Of a stretch of 64,000 nucleotides of DNA, positions 16,107 through 24,462 are shown in pieces. The position numbers were made by a program, and so were the translations under genes. Under the pieces are notes generated by a model, which was not told where the DNA came from, ran no database searches, and was given only the letters and a program-made list of their open reading frames with translations. Origin of the DNA: Mycolicibacterium brisbanense (lineage in GTDB: Bacteria > Actinomycetota > Actinomycetes > Mycobacteriales > Mycobacteriaceae); contig NZ_BCSX01000046.1 in assembly GCF_001570425.1 (NCBI RefSeq), forward strand, positions 111,639 to 175,638. Reading direction: 5' to 3'. The first letter of the stretch is position 1, and every line of letters begins with the position of its first letter.

Positions 16107-16968
16107 TGCCGAACACCTCGTTCATGTCGACGATCCGGTCCCGGATCTCGGCACTGGCGGCGACGCGGGCGAAGCAGACCTCGTGTGAAGACAGGAAGCT
16201 GTCCAGTGCAGCGACGCGAGCCTGCTCGGCGGCGCGATAGGCGGCCACGACGCGCGGCCCGAGGGTGGCGCCGTTGAGCACAAACCGCCCGGTCGCCACG
16301 TCGAACCCGTCGTGCTCCCCCTCGTCGGCCCCGACCGCAGGCATGTCGGTGACCATCAGCCAGATGATTTCATGTTGCCCTGCAAGCGCTTTGAGTGCTG
16401 CATCGAGCCGAGGGCTGATGTCGGGTTCGTCGGAGACGACGATCACCAAAAGCCGTCTGCGATGCGCGTGCGCGACGAACTCCAACTGCGCGACGATGTC
16501 GCTCGCGCCGACCTCACCGAGACTGTGGTTGTAGTAGTGCTCGAGAATGCTCTCGATGTGGGTTTCCCCGCGCCGGTTGCGGATGTTCGCCGAACCTCGC
16601 GCGTCGCCGTACACCATCCCGACCTCGTCGCTGCGGCCCACCGCGATGAGGCCGATGGCACCGAGCACATTCGTGGCGACCTCGCGTTTCACCTCGCCGG
16701 TCGGCGTCAAGGCGGTCATGTTGCGGCCCGCGTCGGCGACCAACAACATCTTGTGGTGCCGCTCTGAGACGAACCGCTTGATGAGCACCGAACCGGCGCG
16801 TGCCGAGGCTTTCCAGTCGATGTCGCGGACGTCGTCGCCTGGCACATATGGACGCAGGTCGTCGAGTTCGAGTGTCCTGGTGTGCAGCAGTGCGTAGCGC
16901 CCGCCCTCCAGCAGGCCCCTGGTGTCGGTACCGAAGTACTGCTTGGCCCGGTTGAGGTACTTGCCCAT
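16099..16968 (-). CDS. DUF58-domain protein (MoxR cluster)
   Basis: A 289-residue cytoplasmic protein with the DUF58 signature at about residues 40-60 (YVPGDDVRDIDWKASAR), followed by LIKRFVSERHHKMLLVADAG, the start of a VWA-like fold in which DAGRN replaces the MIDAS. DUF58 proteins almost always lie directly after a MoxR ATPase and are thought to couple it to membrane VWA proteins. Here moxR ends 16 bp upstream. No membrane segment is visible, so it is probably peripheral. Confidence 0.85.
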   Translation of the reverse strand: MGKYLNRAKQYFGTDTRGLLEGGRYALLHTRTLELDDLRPYVPGDDVRDIDWKASARAGSVLIKRFVSERHHKMLLVADAGRNMTALTPTGEVKREVATNVLGAIGLIAVGRSDEVGMVYGDARGSANIRNRRGETHIESILEHYYNHSLGEVGASDIVAQLEFVAHAHRRRLLVIVVSDEPDISPRLDAALKALAGQHEIIWLMVTDMPAVGADEGEHDGFDVATGRFVLNGATLGPRVVAAYRAAEQARVAALDSFLSSHEVCFARVAASAEIRDRIVDMNEVFGNA

Positions 16969-16984
16969 GTGTCCGCAGGGCCGA

Positions 16985-17989
16985 TCAGGGCACGCGAACC
17001 GACTGCAGCACTGCGTCGATGACCGTTTCGGGTGTCACGCCCAGCCGCGTCGCTTCGAATCCGAGGATCAACCGGTGTCGCAGCACGCGATAGGCGAGCT
17101 TCTGAATGTCTTCGGGCAGCACATGATTGCGGCCCTGCAGCACCGCAGAGGCGCGCGCCGCGCGGCTGAACGCGATGGTGGCGCGCGGGCTGGCGCCGTA
17201 CTGCACCAACTTCGCCAGCTGCGGCGGCAGGAACTGCGCAGGGTTGCGGGTCACACCGATGAGCTGCGTGATGTAGTGCACCAGCACGGGATCCAGGTGC
17301 ACATTGCGTACCACGCTCTGCAAGCGCCGCATATCGTCCAGTCCCACAACGGGTCTCGGCTTCGCTTGGCGATCGTAGACACCCGCATCGATCCGGAAGA
17401 TGACCTCGGCCTCTTCCTGAGGGGTGGGGTACCGCAGGACTTCCTTGAGCATGAAGCGGTCGGTCTGCGCCTCCGAGAGCGGATACGTGCCCTCCTGGTC
17501 CACCGGGTTCTGGGTCGCGATGACCAAGAACGGCTCGGGGATCGGGTAGAGCTTGCCCGCGATGGTCGTCTGACGCTCCTCCATCGCCTCCAGCATGGCG
17601 CTCTGCGTCTTGGCGCTGGAGCGGTTGATCTCGTCGAGCAGCACGATATTGCTGTGCACCGGCCCCAGCTGCGTGACGAACTGACCCGACGACGAGTCGT
17701 AGATCTGCGTGCCGATGATGTCGCTGGGCAGCAGATCGGGCGTGCACTGGATCCGGTTGAAGCCACCCGAGATCGCGTCGGCGACAACGCGCGCCGCGGT
17801 CGTCTTGGCCAGCCCCGGAACGCTCTCCAACAGGATATGGCCGCCGGTGAGCAGGCCGATCAGCAACGATTCACGCAGGTTTTCCTGACCGACGACCTTG
17901 GTCGAGAACACCTGCGCTATCGCGCTGACGATCCGATGGGCGCTTTCCATCTCATGCTGATTCGGTTGCACGCGCGCAACTGTCGTCAT
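16985..17989 (-). CDS. MoxR-family AAA+ ATPase
   Basis: A 334-residue AAA+ ATPase. Walker A is in LLESVPGLAKTTAARV (about residues 55-70), Walker B in NIVLLDEINRSSAKTQSAML, sensor 1 near ATQNPVDQEGTYPLSEAQ, and the C-terminal lid ends in DAVLQSVRVP. MoxR proteins act as chaperone-like ATPases that mature or activate partner complexes through DUF58 and VWA proteins, and all of these follow in this operon. It is preceded by a 56-bp gap from the proline-rich membrane protein gene. It is probably the energy source of the cluster. Confidence 0.92.
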   Translation of the reverse strand: MTTVARVQPNQHEMESAHRIVSAIAQVFSTKVVGQENLRESLLIGLLTGGHILLESVPGLAKTTAARVVADAISGGFNRIQCTPDLLPSDIIGTQIYDSSSGQFVTQLGPVHSNIVLLDEINRSSAKTQSAMLEAMEERQTTIAGKLYPIPEPFLVIATQNPVDQEGTYPLSEAQTDRFMLKEVLRYPTPQEEAEVIFRIDAGVYDRQAKPRPVVGLDDMRRLQSVVRNVHLDPVLVHYITQLIGVTRNPAQFLPPQLAKLVQYGASPRATIAFSRAARASAVLQGRNHVLPEDIQKLAYRVLRHRLILGFEATRLGVTPETVIDAVLQSVRVP

Positions 17990-18045
17990 CGAGTTACTCC
18001 CCCCGTAATGTGCGCAAGCTCAAACGAGATGCTGCGTGGTCGCGC

Positions 18046-19272
18046 TCAACTCCACTTGATCGTCGGCGGGGTCTGGCTCAGGTCAGCGTCGCCGAACAGC
18101 GTGAAGCTGTCGCTGCCTGTTATCCGCCCGCCGTCGCGGCCCTGAACCGAGTAGCCGAAGCTGCCGGACAACGTGACGTTGGCCGACAACGAATACTCGG
18201 AGAACGTGATCTGTGCGCCGTCCGGTGCCGGGGCCTGCCAGTCCACCGTGCCGTCGACGGCGCCGTACTCATAGAGATGCTGCGGGCAGTTCGGCGGCGA
18301 CGTCGACTTGGAGCGGGCACAACCGTCCAGCAGGCTCTTGATGTTCGCGGTGATGCTGTTCTTCGCCGAATCGCTCAGCGAGAATTCGGGGCTGTTGGCG
18401 CCCGCGTAGCCGGTGAGCGAGTCCAGCAGCAGCGGCTTGCCCTCGACCTTGAGGTTGCTGTTGTTGGAGCCCCAGTCGACGTAGCCGGGAAACACGTAGA
18501 CCACCGAGCTGCCGACCGGCTTGCCGAAGGCGGTCAGGGTGCCCATGGCCTTGCTGCTGGCCTGGGCCGAGTAATCCAGCCGTACCGCAGCGGAATCGAG
18601 CTTCCACTTGTTGCCCGACTTCTTCATCATGAACGTGGTGTCGGACACCTGATCCCCGAAGTTGGCGGTCACGTGCACCGAGCCGAATCCGATGCCGTTG
18701 TTCGAATCGTCGCCCAGGATGCGGATATTGGAGATCGGCATCTTCTCGACCTGAGACTTGAGGATCTCGTCGGTCAGCAGTTCCTTGGATGCCGGCTGGT
18801 CGGCCCCGAAACTCAGCGCCGCTTCCGCGTCGCCCTTGGCGAGCGCCTCGAGATAGCCCTGCACGGTCTTGCCCGCGGAATCGCTGGAGCCGCCGCCACC
18901 ACCGCGTCCGACCAATGCCACGACGGCGACGATCACGATCACCAGAAGCACCGCAGCACCTGCACCGATCGTGATGATCAGGGCCTTGCGGTTGCGCTTG
19001 CCCCCGGGTGGCGGGAAGCCGGCGAACTGCGAGTCGAACTGCGGTGGCCCGACCTGCGGCGGGCTCCCGGGTTGCGGCCAGCCCGGCTGCGCTTGAGCAC
19101 CCCACGCCGGCTGTTGCTGTGCGCCCCAGGGTTGTGCGGCCGGCGGTTGCTGCGACGGCATCGGTGGGGACGGCTGCCAACCGCCGGACGGGTCGGCACC
19201 ACCCTGATCGCCCTGGCCGCCGATCGGGCTCGGTCCGCCGTAGCCACCGTCACCGCCTGACCAGTTCGTCAC
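18046..19272 (-). CDS. Single-pass membrane protein with Pro/Gln/Gly-rich cytoplasmic region and NTF2-like domain
   Basis: A 408-residue protein in three parts: a cytoplasmic N-terminus (about residues 1-90) rich in Pro, Gln, Gly and Trp; one membrane span (about 95-118, ALIITIGAGAAVLLVIVIVA); and an extracytoplasmic domain that begins like the DUF4878/NTF2-like lipoprotein fold (VQGYLEALAKGDAEAALSFG) and ends in a beta-rich region. Proteins of this shape are common in mycobacterial envelopes but have no assigned function. Translation starts at GTG 19272. It lies upstream of moxR in the same direction, with only 56 bp between, so it may be the first gene of that operon. Confidence 0.8.
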   Translation of the reverse strand: MTNWSGGDGGYGGPSPIGGQGDQGGADPSGGWQPSPPMPSQQPPAAQPWGAQQQPAWGAQAQPGWPQPGSPPQVGPPQFDSQFAGFPPPGGKRNRKALIITIGAGAAVLLVIVIVAVVALVGRGGGGGSSDSAGKTVQGYLEALAKGDAEAALSFGADQPASKELLTDEILKSQVEKMPISNIRILGDDSNNGIGFGSVHVTANFGDQVSDTTFMMKKSGNKWKLDSAAVRLDYSAQASSKAMGTLTAFGKPVGSSVVYVFPGYVDWGSNNSNLKVEGKPLLLDSLTGYAGANSPEFSLSDSAKNSITANIKSLLDGCARSKSTSPPNCPQHLYEYGAVDGTVDWQAPAPDGAQITFSEYSLSANVTLSGSFGYSVQGRDGGRITGSDSFTLFGDADLSQTPPTIKWS

Positions 19273-19398
19273 AGCAGAACTCCCAACCGCGGTTCATGCC
19301 GCACTGGCAAACCCCCACTTTCCGCGACCCGACTGTGTGCACACGACGAGCCGGGGACTTTTATCGTTCGGAGGCATTCTAAGCAGCCGTTGATCATC

Positions 19399-19418
19399 AC
19401 GCAGACACCAATCTGCGT
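19399..19418. terminator. Hairpin after ligA
   Basis: ACGCAGA (19399-19405) and TCTGCGT (19412-19418) form a perfect 7-bp stem with a 6-nt loop, 12 bp beyond the ligA stop. There is no T-tract on the minus strand. It is a plausible weak terminator separating ligA from the MoxR cluster. Confidence 0.45.
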
Positions 19419-19429
19419 CGGCTATCGCT

Positions 19430-21490
19430 TTATGCGGGCCCTTCTGCGAGCAACGTCCGGAAACCGTCCTCGTCGAGGATGGGCACCCCGAGTTCGACCG
19501 CCTTGTCGTACTTCGAACCGGGCGCGTCTCCGGCGACGACGTAGGCGGTCTTTTTCGACACGGAACTGGCCGCTTTGCCACCGCGGGCGATGATGGCCTC
19601 CTTGGCCTGATCACGGGAGAAGCCGGGCAGGGACCCGGTGACGACGATGGAGAGCCCCTCCAGCGTGCGCTCGACGCTGGTGTCGCGTTCGTCGGCCATC
19701 CGCACCCCGGCTGCGCGCCATTTGTCGACGATCGCGCGGTGCCAGTCGACGGTGAACCACTCGACCACCGCGGCGGCGATGGTCGGGCCCACCCCTTCGA
19801 CCGCGGCGAGTTGTTCCTCGGATGCTGCGACGATGGCGTCCAGGCTGCCGAACTCGGTGGCCAGCGCCCGGGCCGCGGTGGGGCCGACGTGGCGGATGGA
19901 CAGCGCCACCAGAACCCGCCACAACGGCTGGGCCTTCGCCTTGTCGAGGTTGGCCAGCAGCCGCTTTCCGTTGGCGGACAGCTCGCCGGCCTTGGTGGTG
20001 AACAAGTCGGTGCGCAGCAGATCGTCGGCGGTCAACGTGAACAGGTCGCCCTCGTCGGTGATGACGCCGCCGGCCAGCAGCGCCGTCGCCGCCTCGTAAC
20101 CGAGTCCCTCGATGTCGAACGCACCACGGCCCGCGACGTGAAAAACCCGCTCCCGCAACTGCGCCGGGCAGCTGCGCGTGTTGGGGCAGCGGATGTCGGC
20201 GTCGCCCTCCTTGGCGGGGGCCAGCCGGGTGCCGCATTCGGGACAGTTTGTGGGCATGACGAATTCGCGTTCAGACCCGTCCCGCAGGTCGACCACGGGG
20301 CCGAGCACCTCGGGTATGACGTCGCCGGCCTTGCGGATCACGACCGTGTCGCCGATCAGTACGCCCTTCCGTTTCACCTCGGTGGCGTTGTGCAGCGTCG
20401 CGAGACCGACCGTCGAACCGGCCACCTTGACGGGCTCCATGTACGCGAACGGCGTGACGCGACCGGTGCGGCCCACACTGACCCGGATGTCGAGCAGCTT
20501 GGTGGTGGCCTCCTCGGGCGGGTACTTGTAGGCCACGGCCCAGCGCGGGGCGCGCGAGGTCGAGCCGAGCCTGCGTTGCAGTGCCACCTCGTCGACTTTG
20601 ACCACCAGCCCGTCGATTTCGTGATCGACGTCGTGGCGGTGTTCGCCCCAGTAGGCGATGCGCTCGGCCACCGCGGCGACCCCGGACACCTTGGTGGTGT
20701 GCGCCGACACCGGCAGGCCCCACTGCCCCAGCGCACGGTACGCGTCATGCAGCGACGCCGGGCTGAACCCCTCCGAGTAACCCAGGCCGTGACAGATCAT
20801 CCGCAGCCGGCGCCGCGCCGTGACCGCCGGATTCTTCTGCCGCAGCGAGCCGGCCGCGCTGTTGCGCGGGTTGGCGAACGGCGGCTTGCCCTCGGCCACC
20901 AGCCCGGCATTGAGGTCCTCGAAATCGGCGACCCGGAAGAACACCTCGCCGCGCACCTCGAGCACCGCGGGAACCGGGAACTCGTCGGACGGCGTGAGCC
21001 GCTCGGGGATGTCGTCGATGGTGCGGGCGTTGAGCGTGACGTCCTCACCGGTGCGCCCGTCGCCACGGGTCGCGGCGCGCACCAGCCGGCCGTCGCGGTA
21101 GACCAGCGCCAGCGCCACCCCGTCGATCTTCAGTTCGCACAGGTAGTGCGCGGCGTCGCCGGTCTCGCCGCTGATCCGGGCAGCCCACGCCGAGAGTTCG
21201 TCGGAGTCGAACACATTGTCCAGCGACAGCATGCGCTCCAGATGCTCGGCGGGCGTGAAATCGGTGGCGAAACCCGCGCCACCGACCAGCTGCGTCGGTG
21301 AATCCGGGGTGCGCAGCTCAGGGTGGGCCTCCTCGAGTCCCTGCAACTCGCGCAGCATCGCGTCGAACTCCGCGTCGGAGATGACCGGTGCGTCCCTGAC
21401 GTAATACCGGAACTGGTGCTCACGGACCTCGTCGGCCAATTCCTGCCAACGTCGCCGCAGGTCAGCGTCTTCACTGTCGCTCGAGGTCAC
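19430..21490 (-). CDS. ligA: NAD-dependent DNA ligase
   Basis: A 686-residue essential replicative ligase that seals nicks using NAD. Domains in order: Ia NMN-binding domain (HQFRYYVRDAPVISDAEFDA), adenylation domain with the AMP-accepting lysine in CELKIDG (about K121), OB fold (ending near GDVIPEVLGP), Cys4 zinc finger (CPECG...CPNTRSCPAQ), helix-hairpin-helix repeats, and a C-terminal BRCT domain (about residues 600-680, LEGLSIVVTGSLPGFSRDQA). The GTG at 21490 stands 6 nt after a -10 box, so the message is probably leaderless. All catalytic elements look intact. Confidence 0.97.
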   Translation of the reverse strand: MTSSDSEDADLRRRWQELADEVREHQFRYYVRDAPVISDAEFDAMLRELQGLEEAHPELRTPDSPTQLVGGAGFATDFTPAEHLERMLSLDNVFDSDELSAWAARISGETGDAAHYLCELKIDGVALALVYRDGRLVRAATRGDGRTGEDVTLNARTIDDIPERLTPSDEFPVPAVLEVRGEVFFRVADFEDLNAGLVAEGKPPFANPRNSAAGSLRQKNPAVTARRRLRMICHGLGYSEGFSPASLHDAYRALGQWGLPVSAHTTKVSGVAAVAERIAYWGEHRHDVDHEIDGLVVKVDEVALQRRLGSTSRAPRWAVAYKYPPEEATTKLLDIRVSVGRTGRVTPFAYMEPVKVAGSTVGLATLHNATEVKRKGVLIGDTVVIRKAGDVIPEVLGPVVDLRDGSEREFVMPTNCPECGTRLAPAKEGDADIRCPNTRSCPAQLRERVFHVAGRGAFDIEGLGYEAATALLAGGVITDEGDLFTLTADDLLRTDLFTTKAGELSANGKRLLANLDKAKAQPLWRVLVALSIRHVGPTAARALATEFGSLDAIVAASEEQLAAVEGVGPTIAAAVVEWFTVDWHRAIVDKWRAAGVRMADERDTSVERTLEGLSIVVTGSLPGFSRDQAKEAIIARGGKAASSVSKKTAYVVAGDAPGSKYDKAVELGVPILDEDGFRTLLAEGPA

Positions 21491-21496
21491 CCCCGC

Positions 21497-21502
21497 AGGT
21501 TA
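21497..21502 (-). promoter_or_regulatory. -10 box of ligA (leaderless)
   Basis: TAACCT on the minus strand with a 6-nt gap to the GTG at 21490. Confidence 0.5.
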
Positions 21503-21564
21503 GCCGAGGGCACCGACAGGCAAACAGCGTCGCCGGTGCCCGCGTCGTGTGCGGCAGCGCCGGT

Positions 21565-21570
21565 TAGGGT
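21565..21570 (+). promoter_or_regulatory. -10 box of MmcQ/YjbR gene (leaderless)
   Basis: TAGGGT on the plus strand, 6 nt before the ATG at 21577. Confidence 0.5.
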
Positions 21571-21576
21571 GGCGAC

Positions 21577-21987
21577 ATGCCGCATCCGATCATGTTCAGT
21601 GACGATGATCAGGGACTGGCCGAGCTTCGCACCATCGCACTCGACTTCCCCGGGGCGTTCGAGAAGGTCTCGTGGGGCAGGCCGGTGTTCTGCGCGCCGA
21701 AGATGTTCGCGATGTACGGAGGCAACGTCAAGGCCGCCGACGGCATGGTGCCGTACCCCTACTCCCTGCTGGTCAAGGTCGACGACAGCGACCGTCGCGC
21801 ACTCGAGCAGGACCGCCGGTTCTTCTTCCCGGCCTACATGGGCCCGTTCGGCTGGCTCGGCCTGGATTTCACTGCGGCGAAGGTGGATTGGGACGAGGTG
21901 ACCGAACTGGTCGACGCCTCGTTCCGCTTGATCGCGCCGAAGAAACTCATCAAACAACTCGACGAACGCCGACTGGAGGCACCATGA
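21577..21987 (+). CDS. MmcQ/YjbR-family protein
   Basis: A 136-residue protein with the YjbR/CyaY-like fold. Marker segments are FPGAFEKVSWGRPVFCAPKM, LLVKVDDSDRRAL, and GWLGLDFTAAKVDWDEVTEL with the C-terminal SFRLIAPKKL. The family has a structural link to DNA binding but no agreed biochemical role. It overlaps the acyl-CoA synthetase start by four bases (ATGA), so the two are coupled, though a functional connection is not evident. Confidence 0.85.
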   Translation: MPHPIMFSDDDQGLAELRTIALDFPGAFEKVSWGRPVFCAPKMFAMYGGNVKAADGMVPYPYSLLVKVDDSDRRALEQDRRFFFPAYMGPFGWLGLDFTAAKVDWDEVTELVDASFRLIAPKKLIKQLDERRLEAP

Positions 21988-23558
21988 GTTTTGCGAGTCC
22001 CTTTGCCGATGTCGAGATTCCGACGGTCAGCGTCCACGAGTACCTGTTCGCCGATCTGACCGCCGACGACGCCGATCGCGTGGCACTCGTCGACGCCAAA
22101 ACCGGCACCGAAACCAGTTACGGGGAGCTGGTCGCCCGCATCGACGCGTTCGCGGGGGCACTGGCGGCGCGTGGCATCGGCGTCGGCGACGTGGTTGCGC
22201 TGTTGTCTCCGAACAGTTCCGCCTTCGCCGTGGCGTTCCACGGCATCCTCCGGTCAGGTGCGACGGCGACCACCATCAACGCCCTGTTCACCGCGAAGGA
22301 CATCGCCAAGCAGCTGACCGATTCGAAGGCCAGGTTGTTGGTGACGGTGAATGCGCTTCTGCCCCATGCCGCCGAAGGGGCCGCGGCCGCGGGCCTGGCC
22401 GAGGATCAGGTGGTGGTGCTCGACGGCGCCGGACTGCCCGACGGGCACGCCGCACCCGAGGTCACCTTCGACCCGGCCACACACCTGGCCGCGCTGCCGT
22501 ACAGCTCGGGGACGACGGCAAACCCCAAGGGCGTCATGCTCACTCATGCCAACTTGACCGCCAACGTCGCGCAGATCAGGCCGCTGCAGGGCATGCAGGC
22601 GCAGGACCGCCTGTTGGCGGTCTTGCCGTTCTTCCACATCTACGGCATGACGGTGCTGCTCAACGCCGCACTGCATGCCCGGGCCCGGCTGATCGTCATG
22701 CCATCGTTCGATCTCGCCGAGTTTCTCGGCAACATCCAGAATCACAAGTGCACCTACGCCTACATCGCTCCGCCGGTGGCGGTCGCACTGGCCAAGCACC
22801 CGCTCGTCGACTCCTACGACCTGTCGTCACTCAAGGGCATCATGTCGGGCGCTGCCTCGCTGGACGCCGAGCTGGGCCATGCGGTGGCAAATCGATTGGG
22901 CTGCAGCGTCGTTCAGGGCTACGGCATGAGCGAGCTGAGCCCGGTCAGCCACATCACGCCCACCGACGGCGGGCTGGGCACGATCGGCACCGTCGCGCCG
23001 CTGGACTCGTGCGGCTGGACCGTACCCAATGCCGAGAGCAAGCTCGTCGACCCCGATACCGGAGCCGAAATCGGTATTCCGGCAGAGGGTTTGAGTGCGA
23101 CCGGCGAGCTGTGGTTCAGGGGCCCCAACGTCATGGCCGGGTATCTGGGCAACGAGCAGGCCACCAGCGAGACCATCGACTCCGACGGCTTCCTGCACAC
23201 CGGGGACCTCGCGCAGGTGGACGCGACGGGCTGCGTCTACATCGTCGACCGGCTCAAGGAGCTGATCAAGTACAAGGGTTATCAGGTGCCGCCTGCCGAG
23301 TTGGAGGCGGTGCTGCTGACGCATCCGGGTATCGCCGATGCCGCGGTGATCGGTGTGCACGACGGCGAGACCGGCGAGGAGATCCCGAAGGCGTTCGTGG
23401 TCAAGCAGCCTGGCGCGGAGTTGACCGGCGACGAGGTGATGGCCTTCGTCGCCGGCCAGGTGGCCCCGTACAAGAAGGTGCGCCAGGTCGAGTTCATCGA
23501 CGCGGTGCCGAAATCCTCGGCAGGCAAGATCCTGCGGCGCGAGTTGCGGGCCCGCTGA
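21984..23558 (+). CDS. Acyl-CoA synthetase, 4-coumarate-CoA ligase-like
   Basis: A 524-residue ANL-superfamily enzyme that activates a carboxylate with ATP and transfers it to CoA. Core motifs: the P-loop-like YSSGTTANPKGVMLTHAN (about residues 173-190), the GYGMSELSPVSH motif, the adenosine-binding HTGDLAQVDA, the hinge VDRLKELIKYKGYQV, and the catalytic lysine in PKSSAGKILRREL. The closest flavour is plant-type 4CL/fatty-acyl-CoA ligase; the substrate cannot be read from sequence. The ATG at 21984 is fixed by GGAGG 4 nt upstream and by the overlap with the preceding stop. Confidence 0.92.
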   Translation: MSFASPFADVEIPTVSVHEYLFADLTADDADRVALVDAKTGTETSYGELVARIDAFAGALAARGIGVGDVVALLSPNSSAFAVAFHGILRSGATATTINALFTAKDIAKQLTDSKARLLVTVNALLPHAAEGAAAAGLAEDQVVVLDGAGLPDGHAAPEVTFDPATHLAALPYSSGTTANPKGVMLTHANLTANVAQIRPLQGMQAQDRLLAVLPFFHIYGMTVLLNAALHARARLIVMPSFDLAEFLGNIQNHKCTYAYIAPPVAVALAKHPLVDSYDLSSLKGIMSGAASLDAELGHAVANRLGCSVVQGYGMSELSPVSHITPTDGGLGTIGTVAPLDSCGWTVPNAESKLVDPDTGAEIGIPAEGLSATGELWFRGPNVMAGYLGNEQATSETIDSDGFLHTGDLAQVDATGCVYIVDRLKELIKYKGYQVPPAELEAVLLTHPGIADAAVIGVHDGETGEEIPKAFVVKQPGAELTGDEVMAFVAGQVAPYKKVRQVEFIDAVPKSSAGKILRRELRAR

Positions 23559-23563
23559 CCCGG

Positions 23564-23896
23564 CTACTGCGGCTCTTCCACGAACGCACGCAAGCGATCG
23601 ATGGCCCGGTCCCAGCGCTTGGAGAGGGCGGACAGGTAATCGCTCGCCTCGGCCAGCGGCTCCGGCTGGATGCGCCAAATACGTTCGCGCCCTTTGCGAT
23701 CACTGGCCACCAGGCCCACCGCCTCCAGTAACAGCAGGTGTTTGGTCGCCGCCTGGCGGGTCACCGGGATCACCTGGGTCAGCTGAACAGTCGAGCACGG
23801 CCCGCCGTCGCAGAGCCGCGTGACGATGCGCAGCCGGTTGGGGTCGCCGAGCGCGTCGAATAGTGGGGCGCGCTCGTCGACGTCTGCGCTGCTCAC
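23564..23896 (-). CDS. ArsR-family regulator of SRPBCC pair
   Basis: A 110-residue winged-helix regulator (LFDALGDPNRLRIVTRLCDG, recognition helix near IPVTRQAATKHLLLLEAVGL). It has no metal-binding CxC/CxxD motif, as in the ArsR proteins that pair with AHSA1/SRPBCC genes. The GTG start overlaps the SRPBCC stop (GTGA). The two palindromes at 24392-24453 upstream of the operon are its probable targets, giving autoregulation. The ligand is unknown. Confidence 0.88.
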   Translation of the reverse strand: MSSADVDERAPLFDALGDPNRLRIVTRLCDGGPCSTVQLTQVIPVTRQAATKHLLLLEAVGLVASDRKGRERIWRIQPEPLAEASDYLSALSKRWDRAIDRLRAFVEEPQ

Positions 23897-24387
23897 ACCT
23901 GCTCACCCAAAGCGAGGTACTTGCTCACCAACTCGGCCTGGATGGCCCAGCCCTCGCTGTTGGCCTCGTACGCCGAAACCCGTCGTTCGGCCGGGATCGC
24001 GTCGAACCCGGATTCGACGATGCGCAACAGCACTCCCCCGTCGGCCTCGGCGAGCGTGAACTCCACGAGCGTGGTGGGTTCGGCCGCATAGTCGGTGTCG
24101 GGGTCGACGGCATACGGGTGCCAGCGGTAGGCGAACCGTCGTTGCGGCTCCACCGCCTCGATGTACCACTTGCCGGACTCGCCTGCATAGGGCTCCTGCG
24201 ATGCCGCCACGGCGTCGTCGACATCCGTCGGGGTCATCACGCCGTTGACGGCCTCACCCGCGACGAACGGACCGTCGAAGCGAACGCCGAACCAGCGGCC
24301 GAACTCCTCGGAGTCACTGATCGCACGCCAGACTCGGTCCAGCGGGGCCCGCAGCAGAACTTCTTTTTCGATTCGATCTGTACTCAT
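23893..24387 (-). CDS. SRPBCC (AHSA1-like) domain protein
   Basis: A 164-residue START/Bet v1-type lipid- or ligand-binding protein of the activator-of-Hsp90 (AHSA1) group. Markers are EKEVLLRAPLDRVWRAISD and EFGRWFGVRFDG at the start, and EFTLAEADGGVLLRIVESGF before the C-terminal helix. It forms a coupled pair with the ArsR regulator (4-bp overlap), an arrangement widespread in bacteria; by analogy it may bind or modify the small molecule the regulator senses. There is no signal peptide, so it is cytoplasmic. Confidence 0.88.
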   Translation of the reverse strand: MSTDRIEKEVLLRAPLDRVWRAISDSEEFGRWFGVRFDGPFVAGEAVNGVMTPTDVDDAVAASQEPYAGESGKWYIEAVEPQRRFAYRWHPYAVDPDTDYAAEPTTLVEFTLAEADGGVLLRIVESGFDAIPAERRVSAYEANSEGWAIQAELVSKYLALGEQV

Positions 24388-24391
24388 ATAC

Positions 24392-24453
24392 GCAACCTTT
24401 CAGTTGCCTATCACGCTAATCGCAAACGCCTCGATGCGCAACCTTTTGGTTGC
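24392..24453. promoter_or_regulatory. Twin palindromic operators of the SRPBCC-ArsR operon
   Basis: GCAACCTTTCAGTTGC (24392-24407) and GCAACCTTTTGGTTGC (24438-24453) are two copies of one inverted repeat with centres 46 bp apart. The first lies 5 bp upstream of the SRPBCC ATG. The second is perfect (6-bp arms, 4-bp spacer). They occupy nearly the whole gap between the MetE-like gene and SRPBCC, as expected of ArsR sites. Confidence 0.75.
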
Positions 24454-24462
24454 TTCTGGGGT

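Noticed and set aside
19739..21301. 520-codon plus-strand frame opposite ligA
   Set aside because: Shadow of ligA, whose full domain set is intact.
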